Shown: in pieces, positions 21,501-36,500 of the stretch
Layout of the letters: every line of letters begins with the position of its first letter
How positions within the stretch are numbered: the first letter of the stretch is position 1
Source of the DNA: Ryuthela nishihirai
Lineage: Eukaryota > Arthropoda > Arachnida > Araneae > Heptathelidae
Reading direction: 5' to 3'
Length of the DNA stretch: 64,000 bases
Assembly (NCBI GenBank): GCA_038380435.1
Contig: JAWZYU010000034.1
Span: 41,478,901-41,542,900 of the forward strand
Notes under the pieces: model-generated
What the model saw: only the letters and a program-made list of their open reading frames with translations
Database searches by the model: none
Told to the model about the DNA's origin: nothing
Made by a program: the position numbers and the translations under genes

Positions 21501-24500
21501 AGGACATTTCATTGCTCAATAAAACAATGAAAATTTTATTTCTCAATGACAGAGAATAAGTTATTTTAATGGAAGAGAAAAATACTTCTAAAATTAAATG
21601 CTAGTCCACAATTCAATTTCAAAATTTTATTATTTTGCTCCTTATATTTAAATTAATTTTAAACTGCTAGAACAATTTTCAAAATCAAAAATTCTGAAAT
21701 TCATGATTGATTTTTCTATTTAAAAGTATTTTTCTGAATTTTAATGTTTGTCTAAAATCAGATAACATTTACAAACAGATATGCTTAAAATACTTATAAA
21801 TTAAGATAATTACATATTAAGATACAATTAGTGGTGTGGACTATGGAGAGACTAAAAGAAAATAGTCTAGATCCACTGATCTAGACTATTTTCTTGGTTC
21901 TTTGGAAGTATTTTCTCATGGCCATATTACTGGCTACGAACAATTCTCTGCAACCACATTACTGGCCATGAGCAATTCATCGTGGCTGTATTAAGTAAAC
22001 AACATGAACTTTTAAGCATGTACATACAAACTTGTAAGGCAAACTATAGAAAAACAATTTTTTTGAAAATATAAAAGCCTTTAGTTTTCATCTTTCATAC
22101 ATAAAAATAAATCATCATGAAATATGCACAGATTGCATCTAACTTCCTTATTTTATACAGTTTTGGATCAAGGAAAGGTTTTACAAAAAGAATGTTTTGA
22201 AAAATGTTCCTTTTTGATAAGAATCTGTGTAATAAATAAATATAAATTTTTGAAATTTTCTGGTGGCCACTTGATATCTGCTGGTCTAGATAAATTTATA
22301 CAATATTTATTCATTGTATATACACCCAGCAGTCCCGTGGCCGAGTGGTTAGCGTGCTTGGCTACTGATCTACAGGACCTGGGTTCGAGCCCCGGGTAAG
22401 GCATGGATGTTCGTGTTGTTTTCTGCTGAGGTCCTGCCATCCTCTCAGATCTTTTACTGTGGCATATAAACTGACAGGCTCCTATCAGACCTCTGTGGCA
22501 AGCAGCTGCTTGAGGGGGTATTTATTTATTTATTTATTTATTTATATACATCCAGGATTACAACCCCCCATTCAGTGTGAAATCAAGTTCACTGGTGTTC
22601 CCATTGTTACTGAGTGCAGGACACAGCAAAGCAAAAAAAAAATTTAGTGCTACTGAAATTAGAATACACACATAAGGCATTTAAGGTCCCTAGCTGACTA
22701 AGCACTATAACTGCACTACTTCATGCCCCAGGTTGGGTTGGGTTGTTTTACCTCTGAGCGGCACTTTTTTGCACACCATGGGCTAAATGGCCAGGTCACA
22801 AGGACCCCGAAGGCTCAGAGAAGGTTGGGGGAGGGGACCCACTGGAACAGCTGTTGGGAGACAGATGGTAGCCTCCCGTCAAGGCCATCCAGCGTGTTCT
22901 TTAACGTGCACAGGGTATGGCTCTTCCACACACAGGGCCACGGCTTAACTCATGCCCCAGGAACAATAGCTTTAGCCTCAGTCATATGCTCAATATTTAT
23001 TGACAGAAATTTTAAATGCAAAAAAAAAAACTGTCTACTTCACTGCACATTCTTTGTATCTTTATATCACCCAATATTCTTCATATTTATCATGCATCAT
23101 AAAACACTTTTTGCTACCTGCTTCTATTAAACAAAAATCTTGTCATCAACTAACCTATACTCTAGCTTTTCAAAATTTCTTCAAAATCGCAAAAAACACA
23201 GATAAAAAATTCTTGGGCACCAACTTAAAAGTTGAAAACTTTATTTTTTTTGCTGACTTGTCATTTCTTTTAAGAGCTATAAATTATTTGCTTATGAGTT
23301 ACTACAATTAAACTTTTAATAAACAATGTCTATGAATTTGAATTCTGGCTATAAAAATAACAACATATTTCTATGGACATTAGATACTATTCTTGTTACA
23401 CTATACCACAGGCACTGCACAATAACTGACATTAACTATACTGCCTGGCCAAATTAATGTGAACCCCTACCTATTACTTCATATGTATCATGGTACAGTT
23501 CCCAAACTTCAAAGTTTTCAGTTCTCTATGCATAGTTCTCATTGAAATAGAAAGTGAAGTATTGCTAGCAATCATCTCTCTCAGCTGATGAGTTGTAGCA
23601 GCTGTTTCATCACACAGTTCATGCCAGCAAACACTTGTTCATCTGTTGGAACACTGTTGTCAAACACTGTTCATCTGTTGGAACCTTTTTCCTTTTTTTT
23701 GTCTGTTGTCAAACACTGTTCATCTGTTGGAACCTTTTTCCTTTTTTTTGTCTGTTGTCAAACACTGTTCATCTGTTGGAACCTTTTTCCTCCCTAAAAT
23801 GCCTCATTTTGCAGACTTTTTTGAGACCGTTAACATTCTTCATACTTTTCGAATATTGTGCTCCATGATTTTCCATTGAGTTCCATCACTTCCATTATGT
23901 ATGCTCCTGTTCATCATGCTCCAGTGATAAGCCCCCTTTCAAAGTCAGTCAGATCAACATTTTTACCAATGTCGCATTTTGCTTTCTACCATGCCTTGTT
24001 TATAGATTTTGATATAACACAAAATGTATATCGTCCCTTTTCAATACCAAAGCTTATAATTTGTAGAAGTAGTATTTTGTGCTGGTGATACTTCTGATTA
24101 TATGAATAGGAATGATTTAGAATATCTTGTTTTAGCACCAATTTTAAAAGTGATGAAAATGTAGTGTAAATGTAATAATAATAATGAAAATAAATAATAA
24201 ATACCCCCTCAAGCAGCTGCTTGCCACAAAGGTCTGACAGGAGCCTGTCAGTTTATATGCCATAGTAGAAGGTCTGAGAGGTTGGCAGGTACTCACCAGA
24301 AAAACGACACAAACAGCCATGCCTTACCCGGGGCTCGAACCCAGGTCCCTTAGATCAGTAGCCAAGTGCACTAACCACTCGGCCATGGGACGACTAGTGT
24401 AAAGCTGCAAAAATATGAAGTGAAAGCACATATTTGGGTTGGGTAGTTTTACCTCTGAGCAGCACTTTTTTGCACACCATGGGCTAAATGGCCAGGTCAC

Positions 24501-27500
24501 AAGGACCCCGAAGGTTCAGAGAAGGTTGGGGGAGGGGAGCTACTGGAACAGCTGTTGAGAGACAGATGGTAGCCTCCCGTCAAGTCCATCCAGTGTGTTC
24601 TTAAACATGCACAGGTTATGGCTCTCCCACACACAGACCATGGCTTAAAGTCCGATCTGACGGACAGCAGCCTTTCCAAGCCCATCGGTGTCCCCTACTG
24701 ACTGTGGGCAGGGTAAGCAGTTTTGCGGAGCACATATTTGGGAGTTCTTAGGATGGATATAACAGTATTAAATTCAATATGTATATACTACATTACCAGA
24801 ATTGTTTGCATATTATTGAATCAAAAGCCACATTCAGAATGCTCAAATTTTAAAATAAGATTTTAATGAAAAAATATTACTGAAGATAAATTGAAAATCT
24901 CACTCAGATCTCTTCAAGTCATGATTTTGAACAATATTCACTTAGCATTTAAATTGTAAATATTTAACACCAGACACTGCCAGAGCTGCCAACCTTGCAT
25001 GATAATTACAATTTGGAAGAATAAAAAATCATAGTACTAATAAAAACTAATAAATTCCTGCATTTTGTGGAATTTATGTAATATATCAATTATTAATCAA
25101 TGCATCAATACATATTACTTATTAGTCACTATTATTAGCAATAAATTTACATAATGTAAAAAGTTTAAAAAGTCTTGGCACCTTGTGAGCCTTGATCGGT
25201 TACAGAATTAGCCTCCCCATTCAAACAATCTGAGTTTAGTGATGGTCATTTTTTGGTACCCATTAACTGATTAGGAATTAAATTTCCTATCTTATAACAA
25301 AATGTTTAAACCAGTTTAGTTACATTTTTGCACTGCAGAAAATCTATGGCATATGTACTTTTTGATAAATACATAGTAGGCAACAACCAATGATAAACAA
25401 TAAATCAATAGATCTATTGCAAAAGTTAACATTACAATACAGAGAAAAGAGCAACAATTATGGTGCCCCTTTCTCCAGTGATCATTGGCAGTGGCTTCAC
25501 ATGCACGAGGAATAGTGCTCATAGCTGCCAACTCAACTGCATCCGTATGTTTTTGATATCAACCTAATAGCTAATAATTAATAACTAACAACCAATATGT
25601 AACTATCATTCACTGATTAATAATCAACTAAATCCTCCAAGTTCATTTTCATGTAGCTCAGACATAAAGTTGGGTTGTTTTACCTCTGAGCAGCACTTTT
25701 TTGCACACCATGGGCTAAATGGCCAGGTCACATGGACCCCGTAGGCTCAGAGAAGGTTGGGGGAGGGGACCTACTGGAACAGCTGTTGGGAGACAGATGG
25801 TAGCCTCCCATCAAGGCCATCCAGCGTGTTCTTTAACGTTGGGTTGTTTTACCTCTGAGCGGCACTTTTTTGCACACCATGGGCTAAATGGCCAGGTCAC
25901 ATGGACCCCGAAGACTCAGAGAAGGATGGGGGAGGGGATCCACTGGAACAGCTGTTGGGAGACAGATGGTAGCCTCCTGTCAAGGCCATCCAGCGTGTTC
26001 TTTAACGTTGGGTTGTTTTACCTCAGAGCAGCACTTTTTTGCACACCATGGGCTAAATGGCCAGGTCACATGGACCCCGTAGGCTCAGAGAAGGTTGGGG
26101 GAGGGGACCCACTGGAACAGCTGTTGGGAGACAGATGGTAGCCTCCCGTCAAGGCCATCCAGCATGTTCTTTAACGTTGGGTTGTTTTACCTCTGAGCGG
26201 CACTTTTTTGCACACCATGGGCTAAATGGCCAGGTCACATGGACCCTGTAGGCTCAGAGAAGGTTGGGGGAGGGGACCCACTGGAACAGCTGTTGGGTGA
26301 CAGATGTCACTATGTCAAGGCCATCCAGCGTGCTCTTTAACGTGCACAGGGTATAGCTCTCCCGCACACGGGGCCACGGCTTAACATCCCATCCGACGGA
26401 CGGCGGCCTTTCCAAGCCCATCGGTGTCCCCTACTGACCATGGGCAGGGCAGGGAACTCAGACATAAAATAATCTAAATATACACCTCTTGTGTGATCAG
26501 CTGCTGAATTACTGAAATTGCTGTGCAGTAAAAGATATCTCTGGCCTCCATGCCCAATGATAATACCACGTTACAAAGTTTGAAAAAAGAAAAAGGTTCC
26601 ACTTTATGTGACGATTTCACAAATTCAAATTCTTGGGAATATTTTGTGAAATATTTCTGATTATGCAAACGTTTAGAAGACATAATAAAAAATTTAGCAC
26701 AAAACTAGTAATGAAACTGTTCACACACAACAGCAAATGACAAAGTGCAGAGGTAAGAACAGAGACGGTACTGAAACCAAAGACAGGAGTTTTGATTACC
26801 CATTCTAAAGGTCAGTGCAGTTGCAACTTTGTGAAATCAAGTTTTAATCCCTTCAAGGTCGAGTGGTTTGCATGCTTGGCTACTATCTAAGAGATCTGGG
26901 TTCGAGCCCCGGGTAAGGCATGGATGTATGTGTCGTTTTTCTGCTGAGGTCCTGCCATCCTCTCAGACCTTCTACTATGGCATATAAACTGACAGGCTCC
27001 TGTCAGACCTCTGTGACAAGCAGCTGCTTGAGTAGGTATTTATTATTTTTTTATTTATCAACCCATTAGCCCAACTCAGACAACAATAGACATGCGATGA
27101 GACCTAGGGGAATGAAAGGGTGATGTCACTGCACCTTTAGTAAAATAAAAAAGTTAATCAGAAACAATTCTTCCTTTTCATTAACATTCCATTTGGAAAA
27201 GGTGCAAAAATGCTATAAAGTCTAAAAAAAAAAGGTAAAAATCGGATTTTCAAATTTAAACTAAAATTTGATAAAATCGGAAAAGTTGGCAGCTCTGCAC
27301 TGCTATTACACTCATCCTAAACATTTTTTAAATCAAAATCAACAAAAACTAAAACATTACACAAAATTCTAAAATTATATTTTAGTGTGCAATTTGTTGT
27401 AATTTGTTTCAGTTAAATTTTGAGGTAGTCTTATTTTCAGCCACTCTGCTGTTATATGCTTGTCTTCATAAATGTTATAAATCTCAAACAATATTGTTGA

Positions 27501-30500
27501 AAATCGAAATTCAGAGAGATCTAGTAAAATCTAGTGACCCTTTTCCATAAAATATCTCCCCCCCCCCCTGCCAAACTTATGCTTTGAATGGGGCATTCCA
27601 TTAAAATAACACTAACATGTTCTAACACATTTTGTAATATAGTGTATGGTTTGATATATTCTTGAAATATTATCATTGAATAAAATTATCCAAAACGGGA
27701 AGTGTTACGTTATTTTCAGCTTCATGTGTAAACTTGACAGAAGAGAGCACATCATTTAAATCTTCCAAAAGTTTAAAGAACTCATCAGTGGAATGTCAAT
27801 ATTTTTCATTAGATGATGGGATCTACCACCTAAGCAATATTATAACTACCACTATTCTCCATGACAAAAGGTTTATTGATAACAAAATATGTCTTTCACA
27901 ATGCAACTTACCACCCAAACAGCTGAGCATAAATCCTAAAGGGAGAAGTGGATCCAACCAACACAATAAACGAGAAGGAGATGGAATCATATCCAGCATT
28001 AGTGGAGTGTAAGCACAAAGGATGGCATCTGGCTTTCTTATTCCTAAAGCAATTGTCCTGAGTAGAGTCCCCATTAAGATATTTCCTCCTGCACTATCTC
28101 CAACAAAACAAACACGCTCCCCTGTCCATCCTAAATATGAGCAAAAAAAATTTTAAAATATACATCTAGTGCTAATTAAATTTCTAAAATCACCAACTTC
28201 AAGATGGTAGAAAATGTATATTATGCAATTAAAATAATCATAAAATAGCAATAAAAAGAACATAACTGAGGTTTGTCTCACACAAAAACTTTAGCTAGAG
28301 ACAAATCTAGTCTATTCAAGTCTAAGACAGGCTAGTAAAAAAGATTTGTCACTAGTTAAAGGTCATTTGTGGAGCAAGGTCCAATCGTGTTTCCAATATT
28401 AATCTTAACATGGTGAGCTAGAGTTAATTTTAAATATTTCTATAATTTCACTAATAAAAAATAAAATTAATATGATTCAGAATTTTAAAGATTTTAACAT
28501 GTTTTGCAAATAGGTTATTTATATATATATATGCACACACATCAATGAAAAAACAATTAAGGATAGCACTATCCTTCAAGACAAATTAAAGGGAAGTATC
28601 CATCTTGACAACATATTACCTTGATGTTCATTTGCTGAGTTGAAATACATTGGTCTCAAACATAGTCCCAAAATTAAAAATAACATTGCATCTCAAAAAG
28701 TATGTAAGGAAATGACATGAAATGTGGTCTAAGTGAAAATTTTGCAATACAGAAGAAAAGAAACATACATTTAACTGATGCGAGCACAACAATTTAAATT
28801 AGGCTTTCTGCAAAAGAGCACATAGCTGCAATTACATATCTGGTTTCTTATATAACAAATATGTACATAAGGGTTGTTTTGGTTGTTTTACCTCTGAGCG
28901 GCACTTTTTTGCACACCATGGGCTAAATGGCCAGGTCACATGGACCCCGAAGGCTCAGAGAAGGTTGGGGGAGGGGACCCACTGGAACAGCTGTTGGGAG
29001 ACAGATGGTAGCCTCCCGTCAAGGCCATCCAGCGTGTTCTTTAACGTGCACAGGGCATGGCTCTCCCGCACACGGGGCCATGGCTTAACGTCCCATCTGA
29101 CGGACGACGGCCTTTCCAAGCCCATCGGTGTCCCCTACTGACTGTGGGCAGGGCAGGGAATTTTTGCGGAGATAAATCTCAATGCTGACCCAGCTGGGAC
29201 TCGAACCTGGGAACTACAGATTACGAGCCTGGCGCGCTACCGATTGAGCCACCCCCGCCCCTGTACATAAGGACATGCCCACTGATTTAACAGTCAGATA
29301 TGCTTAGCCACTACACCAGGCATGTGCTACCATATGACCTTACTGACCACTGCCTTTACTGTAAGACAACACAGGGAAATGACAGCTAGTCAACTGTCTC
29401 ATGAGCTGTCAGCAGACACAGGATGTAATTTTAAATTGATGTAATTTTAAACTGCCAGATAGCTTGCATTTTGGGTGCCAGGCAAATACTCTTGCCAAAA
29501 AAAATAAATCAGGGTTCTTTATTAAAATGAGCATAAGATCAGAAAAAAAAATTAAGGGCTGTCCAAAACAATGATAATCCAATAACACTAAACTTATCTC
29601 TGCTCAAGAGAAACAAATAAAGTCAAATGCAATTTCTTAAAATATAAGTTTTGAGTATTAACTCACCAAATAATTCCTTCTACAAAACACTTCATATACT
29701 GACTCTTCTACAAACTACACCACTCTCTTCTTCTAGGGTTTTGATGGTCCACCCATTCACTTTTACTTTTCCTTAACCAGTTTTACTTTATTTACATTAT
29801 ATTTATCATTTTGGAGATTATTTTTTTTGGGGGACATCGCAATTCTTGTTTCCAAGCCATAGGAGTTGTGCATGCGCAACTATGTGCTACTAATGTGCGC
29901 ATGTACAACACGACCTTCTTGCATCATAGCTAGCACAATAGTCAAATTATTCAAATGTTTTCCCCACGTGCAACAGCCACATGCCAGATTTGTATGCAGC
30001 ATGTATACTAAGTGACATTAAGTCACAGAGTCAGTTAGAATGAGATTGTGAATAGTAGAATTGACAGTATAATTAGTAGAGATGTAGGAGTCAGAAGTAT
30101 TGTGAGAAGTATGTGTTGTATAGATAGATGCGAGTTGCTAGTACTCCAACTTTTGTATTCTTCCATTGAATTTGGCGAGTCTTCGAATTTTTTGGAAATA
30201 AACTTCGTTTTAGAAACTTTTGAATTTTTGCTATTTTTCTCTTGAGCAACGTTAATTGATTTTTGATTAGATTTAAATTTTAATTAAACTTGATAATCTT
30301 TTTTCAAATTCTTACTCGATAAGTAACACTATATACATAAACTCTATTTCAACTTTATTTGGCAAGTTGATATTGCCTGGCACTATCTGGAATTTTGAAT
30401 AAATTTGGATCAGACAAAAGGTCCAATTTGAAAAGTTAATAATCTTTGGAGCATTACAACTTCTACTCTTACACTACTCTTCCTTAGCCCCACACTGGCT

Positions 30501-33500
30501 TAAGTCAAATGTGGCATGTATCTAATATCACATCTGCATACAACATTGCATACAAAATGTGCATCAATTATGTAAGCAGTTGTGACCCTGATTTGGCAGT
30601 TGTGACCCTGATTTGGCAGTTAGTGGCTATCATTGAAAAGAGTTGTGCAATCAGTGACTTACTAATGGACAAAGAAAATGAAAGGCCCCAAAATAATAAT
30701 CATAATGTAAATAAATAAAACTGGTTAGGGAAACTAAAAGTGAATGGTGAACCATCACAAGGAACAATAGTTTCAAGATCTATTGTGTACAGGAAAATGC
30801 ATAAACAAGGTCTTTATGCACAAAGACCAATGATTTATGTCCCTCTCATGCCTTCAATAGAATTGTTTGCAACCTAACACTTTACTCCAGACACTTAAAT
30901 AGCATCTTGGATGTTAGGTGGGTGGTTTTGTGAATATGAAGTTGGGCAAACCATTTTGATGCAATATCTCATATAGAGAATGGATGAATTTGTTTGATCA
31001 GGGGCGGGGGTGGCTCAGTTGGTAGCGCGCCAGGCTCATAATCTGTAGTTCCCAGGTTCGAGTCCCAGCTGGGTCAGCGTTGAGATTTATCTCCGCAAAA
31101 ATTCCCCGCCCTGCCCACGGTCAGTAGGGGACACCGATGGGCTTGAAAAGGCCGCCGCCCGTCGGATGGGACGTTAAGCCGTGGCCCCATGTGCGGGAGA
31201 GCCATACCCTGTGCACGTTAAAGAACACGCTGGATGGCCTTGATGGGAGGCTACCATCTGTCTCCCAACAGCTGTTCCAGTGGGTCCCCTCCCCCAACCT
31301 TCTCTGAGCCTTCGGGGTCCATGTGACCTGGCCATTTAGCCCATGGTGTGCAAAAAAGTGCCGCTCAGAGGTAAAACAACCCAACCCAACCCAATTGTTT
31401 GATCATGTCGTCTGAATGCAGAATAACAGACAGGCATATAAAAGTGTTTCTGAAGATTTCAAAGAAAAATAAACCAAGTATGGGATGAGCTAATAATGTC
31501 AAACAGATCCTATTGGCTTTTATTTGCTGCATGAAACAGCTCGTGCTAAAGGGAGGAAGAAAAAAAACTGCATAGTCTGGTGTATAGTTGGATATTCATA
31601 GCCTTTTGGATACTTTGAGAATTTATGTGTGTTGTTTATATACAGGGTGTTTCAAAAATAGAGGTACAAACTTTTAGGAGAGGTAGATAACATCTAAAGG
31701 AATGAGAATTGCATAGGAACTCATAACCGGAAACGTCATGGGAAAGTGGTAGCAGAGGGACAAAATCTGAAAGGACACAAGACAGTGATTAATGGGAAAA
31801 CATTTATTGGACATAATTATTACAAATGGCATACTAAATGATACATTTCATAATGTTACAGCTCTTAATGACCCATAATCACACAAATTTTGATGCACAT
31901 GCGCAAACAAATGGTGGCCCGGTACGTCTGTGTGGGAAGTGTTTTTGATACATTTGTTGAGCGGCTCGCACATTGCCCTCAGCTACTATTCCATACACTA
32001 AGTGCATGTCTGCCAGCTCCCTGTTCGAATACCTTTGCATGCTCTTCGTCAGCGGACTACCGCTTGAATGAGGAAATCCGAAATTTCCCCTCTACTGCAC
32101 TGATGAACAGTGCCGCCTATTGACTTATGGTGATGTTTCCGGTCATGGGTTCCTATGCAATTCTCATTCCTTTAAATGTTATCTACCTCCCCTAAAAGTG
32201 TGTACCTATATTTTTGAGACACCCTGTATATATGTGTGTGCATGCATATTTATACAGATGCATACTGAAAAAGGATTTTTTTTTCTGACTTTGAAATATT
32301 TTAACTTAAAAGCATTCTGAAAAACATTTAAAAAGGGGATTTATGTATAAAAATATAGATATCCTAGATTAAACTTTAAGTGTAAAAAGCTGATTAATCA
32401 GTTTTCAAAAATCACTACAAATGAACTTGCAACATGTTTTTTATGTTTACCTACCATTTTTTACCCTTTTAATTTATATATTTTTGTTCAGGATTAAATA
32501 TTCTTTCTTTTAGTATGTAAACTATTTCATTCATTAGTTGCTTCATAATGAGGCTAAGAAGTTGAGTTGAATTTTTAGAGAAAAAAAAAACCAACACTGC
32601 AAGAGTCAATAAGCATCTTTCACCAATTATTTCTACAAGTCCTTAAATACTGAAAAATTCCTTAGATCCAATTATGAAGAACTTCAACATTCCACTGTTT
32701 ACAATCCCATAATAAACATATTTTAAAAAACAATCTTTTCAAGTGGTATAATATATGGTATATTAATATCACACAAAATAACAGAAAAAGCATACATATA
32801 CTGCATAGGTATGTTAATAGTGAAAATGGGCTTTATATATCCTAAAAAATTTTATTCCTGGAATGTCAAACTTATGTCTATGCAACTGCAATATCGAATG
32901 CAAATTCCTCAAGGTCACAGCAATGGTTCACTGCAGTTAACCAAAGAGGTTGAAGGATAAACAAATGGAAGGAGATATCTCAATTTAAATTGCAGTCACT
33001 ATTTGACAGTGGAATGCAAATTTTGCTGATAGCCATTTCAGAAGTGGTGCAATTTGTCAGAAAACTTCAGCACTCCACTGGAATATTGGGACTGTGACTG
33101 AAATTGGGATATTTCTTTCAGTTTGTTCAACTGCCTACAAACCTCTTTGGTGACCTGCAGCAGACATTCCTTCTGTGATCTTTAAGGGCCTTGCATTTGA
33201 TGTTACAGAAAATCAGGTATAAAATTTGGTATTACAATGAATATAATGACATTACCTCTATTAATATTCTATACACTGTGCATACTTGTGCATAGGCGTT
33301 TTCATATTTGTCAAAAATTTAATACTCAAACAAATAATACTAAAAGTTAAAGTAACTAATATATATGCACCATTTTAAATTATAGTTACCCAATTTTTGT
33401 GAATTTTTCAATGACCATGCATATGCCAAAAGAACTTCTTCCAATGCTCTTGGAAAAGCAGCTGCAGGAGCCAAAGAATAATCAATGGACAAAATTGGGA

Positions 33501-36500
33501 CATTCAGTTCTTGTGCCCAGTCTCTCAAATACATCTGCAAATAGCAGCACTCAATGTAAGAACAAATTTTCATGATTATTCAAATATGCATTGACCAGTT
33601 CTATATCATATTAATTATATTTTTAATTTTAAATTCTACATTAATTTATATATATATTATCACTCTTCATTAAAATGATGCAAAAAATAATTTAAAAAAA
33701 TTATTAATACTTACCTGTTTTTCTATGTTTTCTAAAAAGTAAAAGAAAAAATAATGACAATGATTAAATCACTTCACTCAATTCATATTAAAAAGAAAGG
33801 CTGAAAGAATTGATGATTTTACTATTTTTGTTGGATCCAGCACATTTTTTGTGCACAGAGATGCCACTGAGAGCTGGAAAATTTGGCAAGCTATACTTAA
33901 AAATGTACACTGAGATGCCAGTTTATTAGGTACACCTACCTAGTAGTATATTATGCCTCCTGTGGCCTTCAGAACAGCCTGGATTTGTCAAGGCATGGAA
34001 CTTATAAGATGCTGGATGTGTTGTGTAATAATGCTCCATTATGCAGAAATGATTGTGTCGCACAGTTGTTGCAAATTGGATGACAGAACAGTCTCGCTGC
34101 AAACAGCCCTTTCCAGATCTGCAGACTGCATAGGCCAATGAAGCAAAGAAAACTCGTCAGCACGCTCCTGGAACCATTTGGTGACGATACTTGCCTTGTG
34201 AGCAGGTTGATTTTCATGTTGAAAGTGTCCATCCAAGTGAGGATAAACTGTAGCCATGAAAGGATGAACTTGGTCAGCAACGATGTTCAAATATGCTGTG
34301 GCATTCAGTCCTTCAATAGGTATCAGGGTGGCCTAATGTGTGCCACGAAAACATTCCCCACATCACCAGTCTGTACAGTTAACACCAGACAAGATGGATC
34401 CATGGTCTCATGTTGCCTGCACCAAATTCTGATCCTTCTATCAGCATGATGCAAAAGGAACCTTGTTTCGTCTGATCAGGCTACTTTTTTTCAGGCCTTA
34501 ATGGTCCAATGTTGATGCTCCTGTACCCACTGGTGACATTCTTCATGACATCATCAGCACTCGATGAGGTTGGTGGGTTGGGTTGTTTTACCTCTGAGCG
34601 GCACTTTTTTGCACACCATGGGCTAAATGGCCAGGTCACATGGACCCCGAAGGCTCAGAGAAGGTTGGGGGAGGGGACCCACTGGAACAGCTGTTGGGAG
34701 ACAGATGGTAGTCTCCCGTCAAGGCCATCCAGCGTGTTCTTTAGCATGCACAGGGTATGTCTCTCCTGCACACGGGGCCACGGCTTAACATCCCATCCGA
34801 TGGACGGCGGCCTTTCCAAGCCCATCGGTGTCCCCTACTGACCGTGGGCAGGGCGGGGAATTTTGCGGAGATAAATCTCAACGCTGACCCAGCTGGGACT
34901 TGAACCTGGGAACTACAGATTATGAGCCTGGCGCGCTACCGACTGAGCCACCCCCGCCCCGAGGTTGGTGGTGTTGTAACCCATTCATAACAGGGTCCAA
35001 TATGTGCTTGTTCGTAAATCACCTTCTGCACACCAATGCTTTATTCTGCTGTGATTTACTTGGTTGTGCCTTTCTGTTCACTTGAAAGATTCTCACCAGT
35101 CTCCTTTGACCCCTCTAATCCACAAACTGTTTTCATCCATAGGATTGCCGATCACTGGTAGTTTTTTGCACCTTTCTCAGTACACCCTTGAAACGGTTGT
35201 GTGTGAAAAGCACAGGAGGATGGATATTTGGCCAATGCTAGTACCGGCACACCTAGCACCTCATGCCATGTTCAAAGTTCCTCAATTTGCTCATTCCGAC
35301 ATTCAACCAACTCTGATGCTCAAAGAGGTGGTCTGTCTGATTTATACTGCAGTCACAATGTATTATATGTTGGAATGAACCATTTATGTGATGAGGGGTG
35401 GTATATCTAATAAACTGGCATCTCAGTGTAAGTTTTGAATATATTTTTTGGTGTGCATCATCTCAGTTAGATCAATGCACATTTGCATCATCTCAGTTAG
35501 ATCAATGCACGTTTGAAAAAGCTAATTGTCTAATGCATCGCTGAAATAAATAATTGTATCTAATCTTTCTTTCAGTGGACACTCAAAAAATTCTAATTGG
35601 TGGGGGGGACATGCTTGAGTCTCTAAGTTTCAGGAACTGCTTTAAAATATATATTTAACCCTTTAACTACTATACCAGTGCAAAATGACCAAGATTTTAA
35701 ATGGACTTGTCCAGTCGAAGCTATTTCTTCTTCGTCTCTGCCACCTACCTGAGTTTAGGTGGTTATGGTAATGAAAGGGTTAAACCTCAAGGGGTGAGGA
35801 GTACAATATTGTTCTTTTAAATATATATCAATTTGATCAAATGGTTGAATTTTTTATCATTTGCACATTCAGTTAGTAATGTAGTTTCAATAAGTTTGAT
35901 ATTAGATTCATCTATAAATGTTCCAATATATATATATTATTGAATAAATCACTATATTTCCTTATGCTTCTAATATTTACATGAAACATTACCAGTTAGC
36001 TTTTAATAATTTCATTCAGATCATTCACACTACACCAATTTTATATTCAACCCATGATCATTTCAAGAACTCTCCTCCTTGGCATTTTTGGGAAATTTGC
36101 CCTTGTTCCTGTATTTATCTATTATCAAAAACAAAATTTAATTACAAATAATATTACAATGTAGAAGATTTGTTAACAGAATAATTATTTACACACATAT
36201 AACATAGGTGTTTCTTAAATTTTCATTTTCAGATTATTTCTTATTGTTCAGCAGAAAGAAATTTGTCATAGGTAGATAATGATTACATCAAAATTGTTAT
36301 GCATATTAAAGATGATTTTTTGACTTAATGATTGCTCAAAAAATGCCAGCAGTGCCACCAATGCTATGATGCATCTGGCAAAATAGCATTAGAGAGCTTA
36401 TATAGATTATTGCAACCTAAAACAAAAGTCAAAGTTACACAAGATCTATTACAAATATACCACAGTTAGCAGACACTTTACGAAAGCTCTTAACACTTCC

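Noticed and set aside
23588..23879. Overlapping ORFs with repeated '[12 protein letters not shown]'
   Set aside because: They come from the 49-bp tandem repeat in a LIPE intron.
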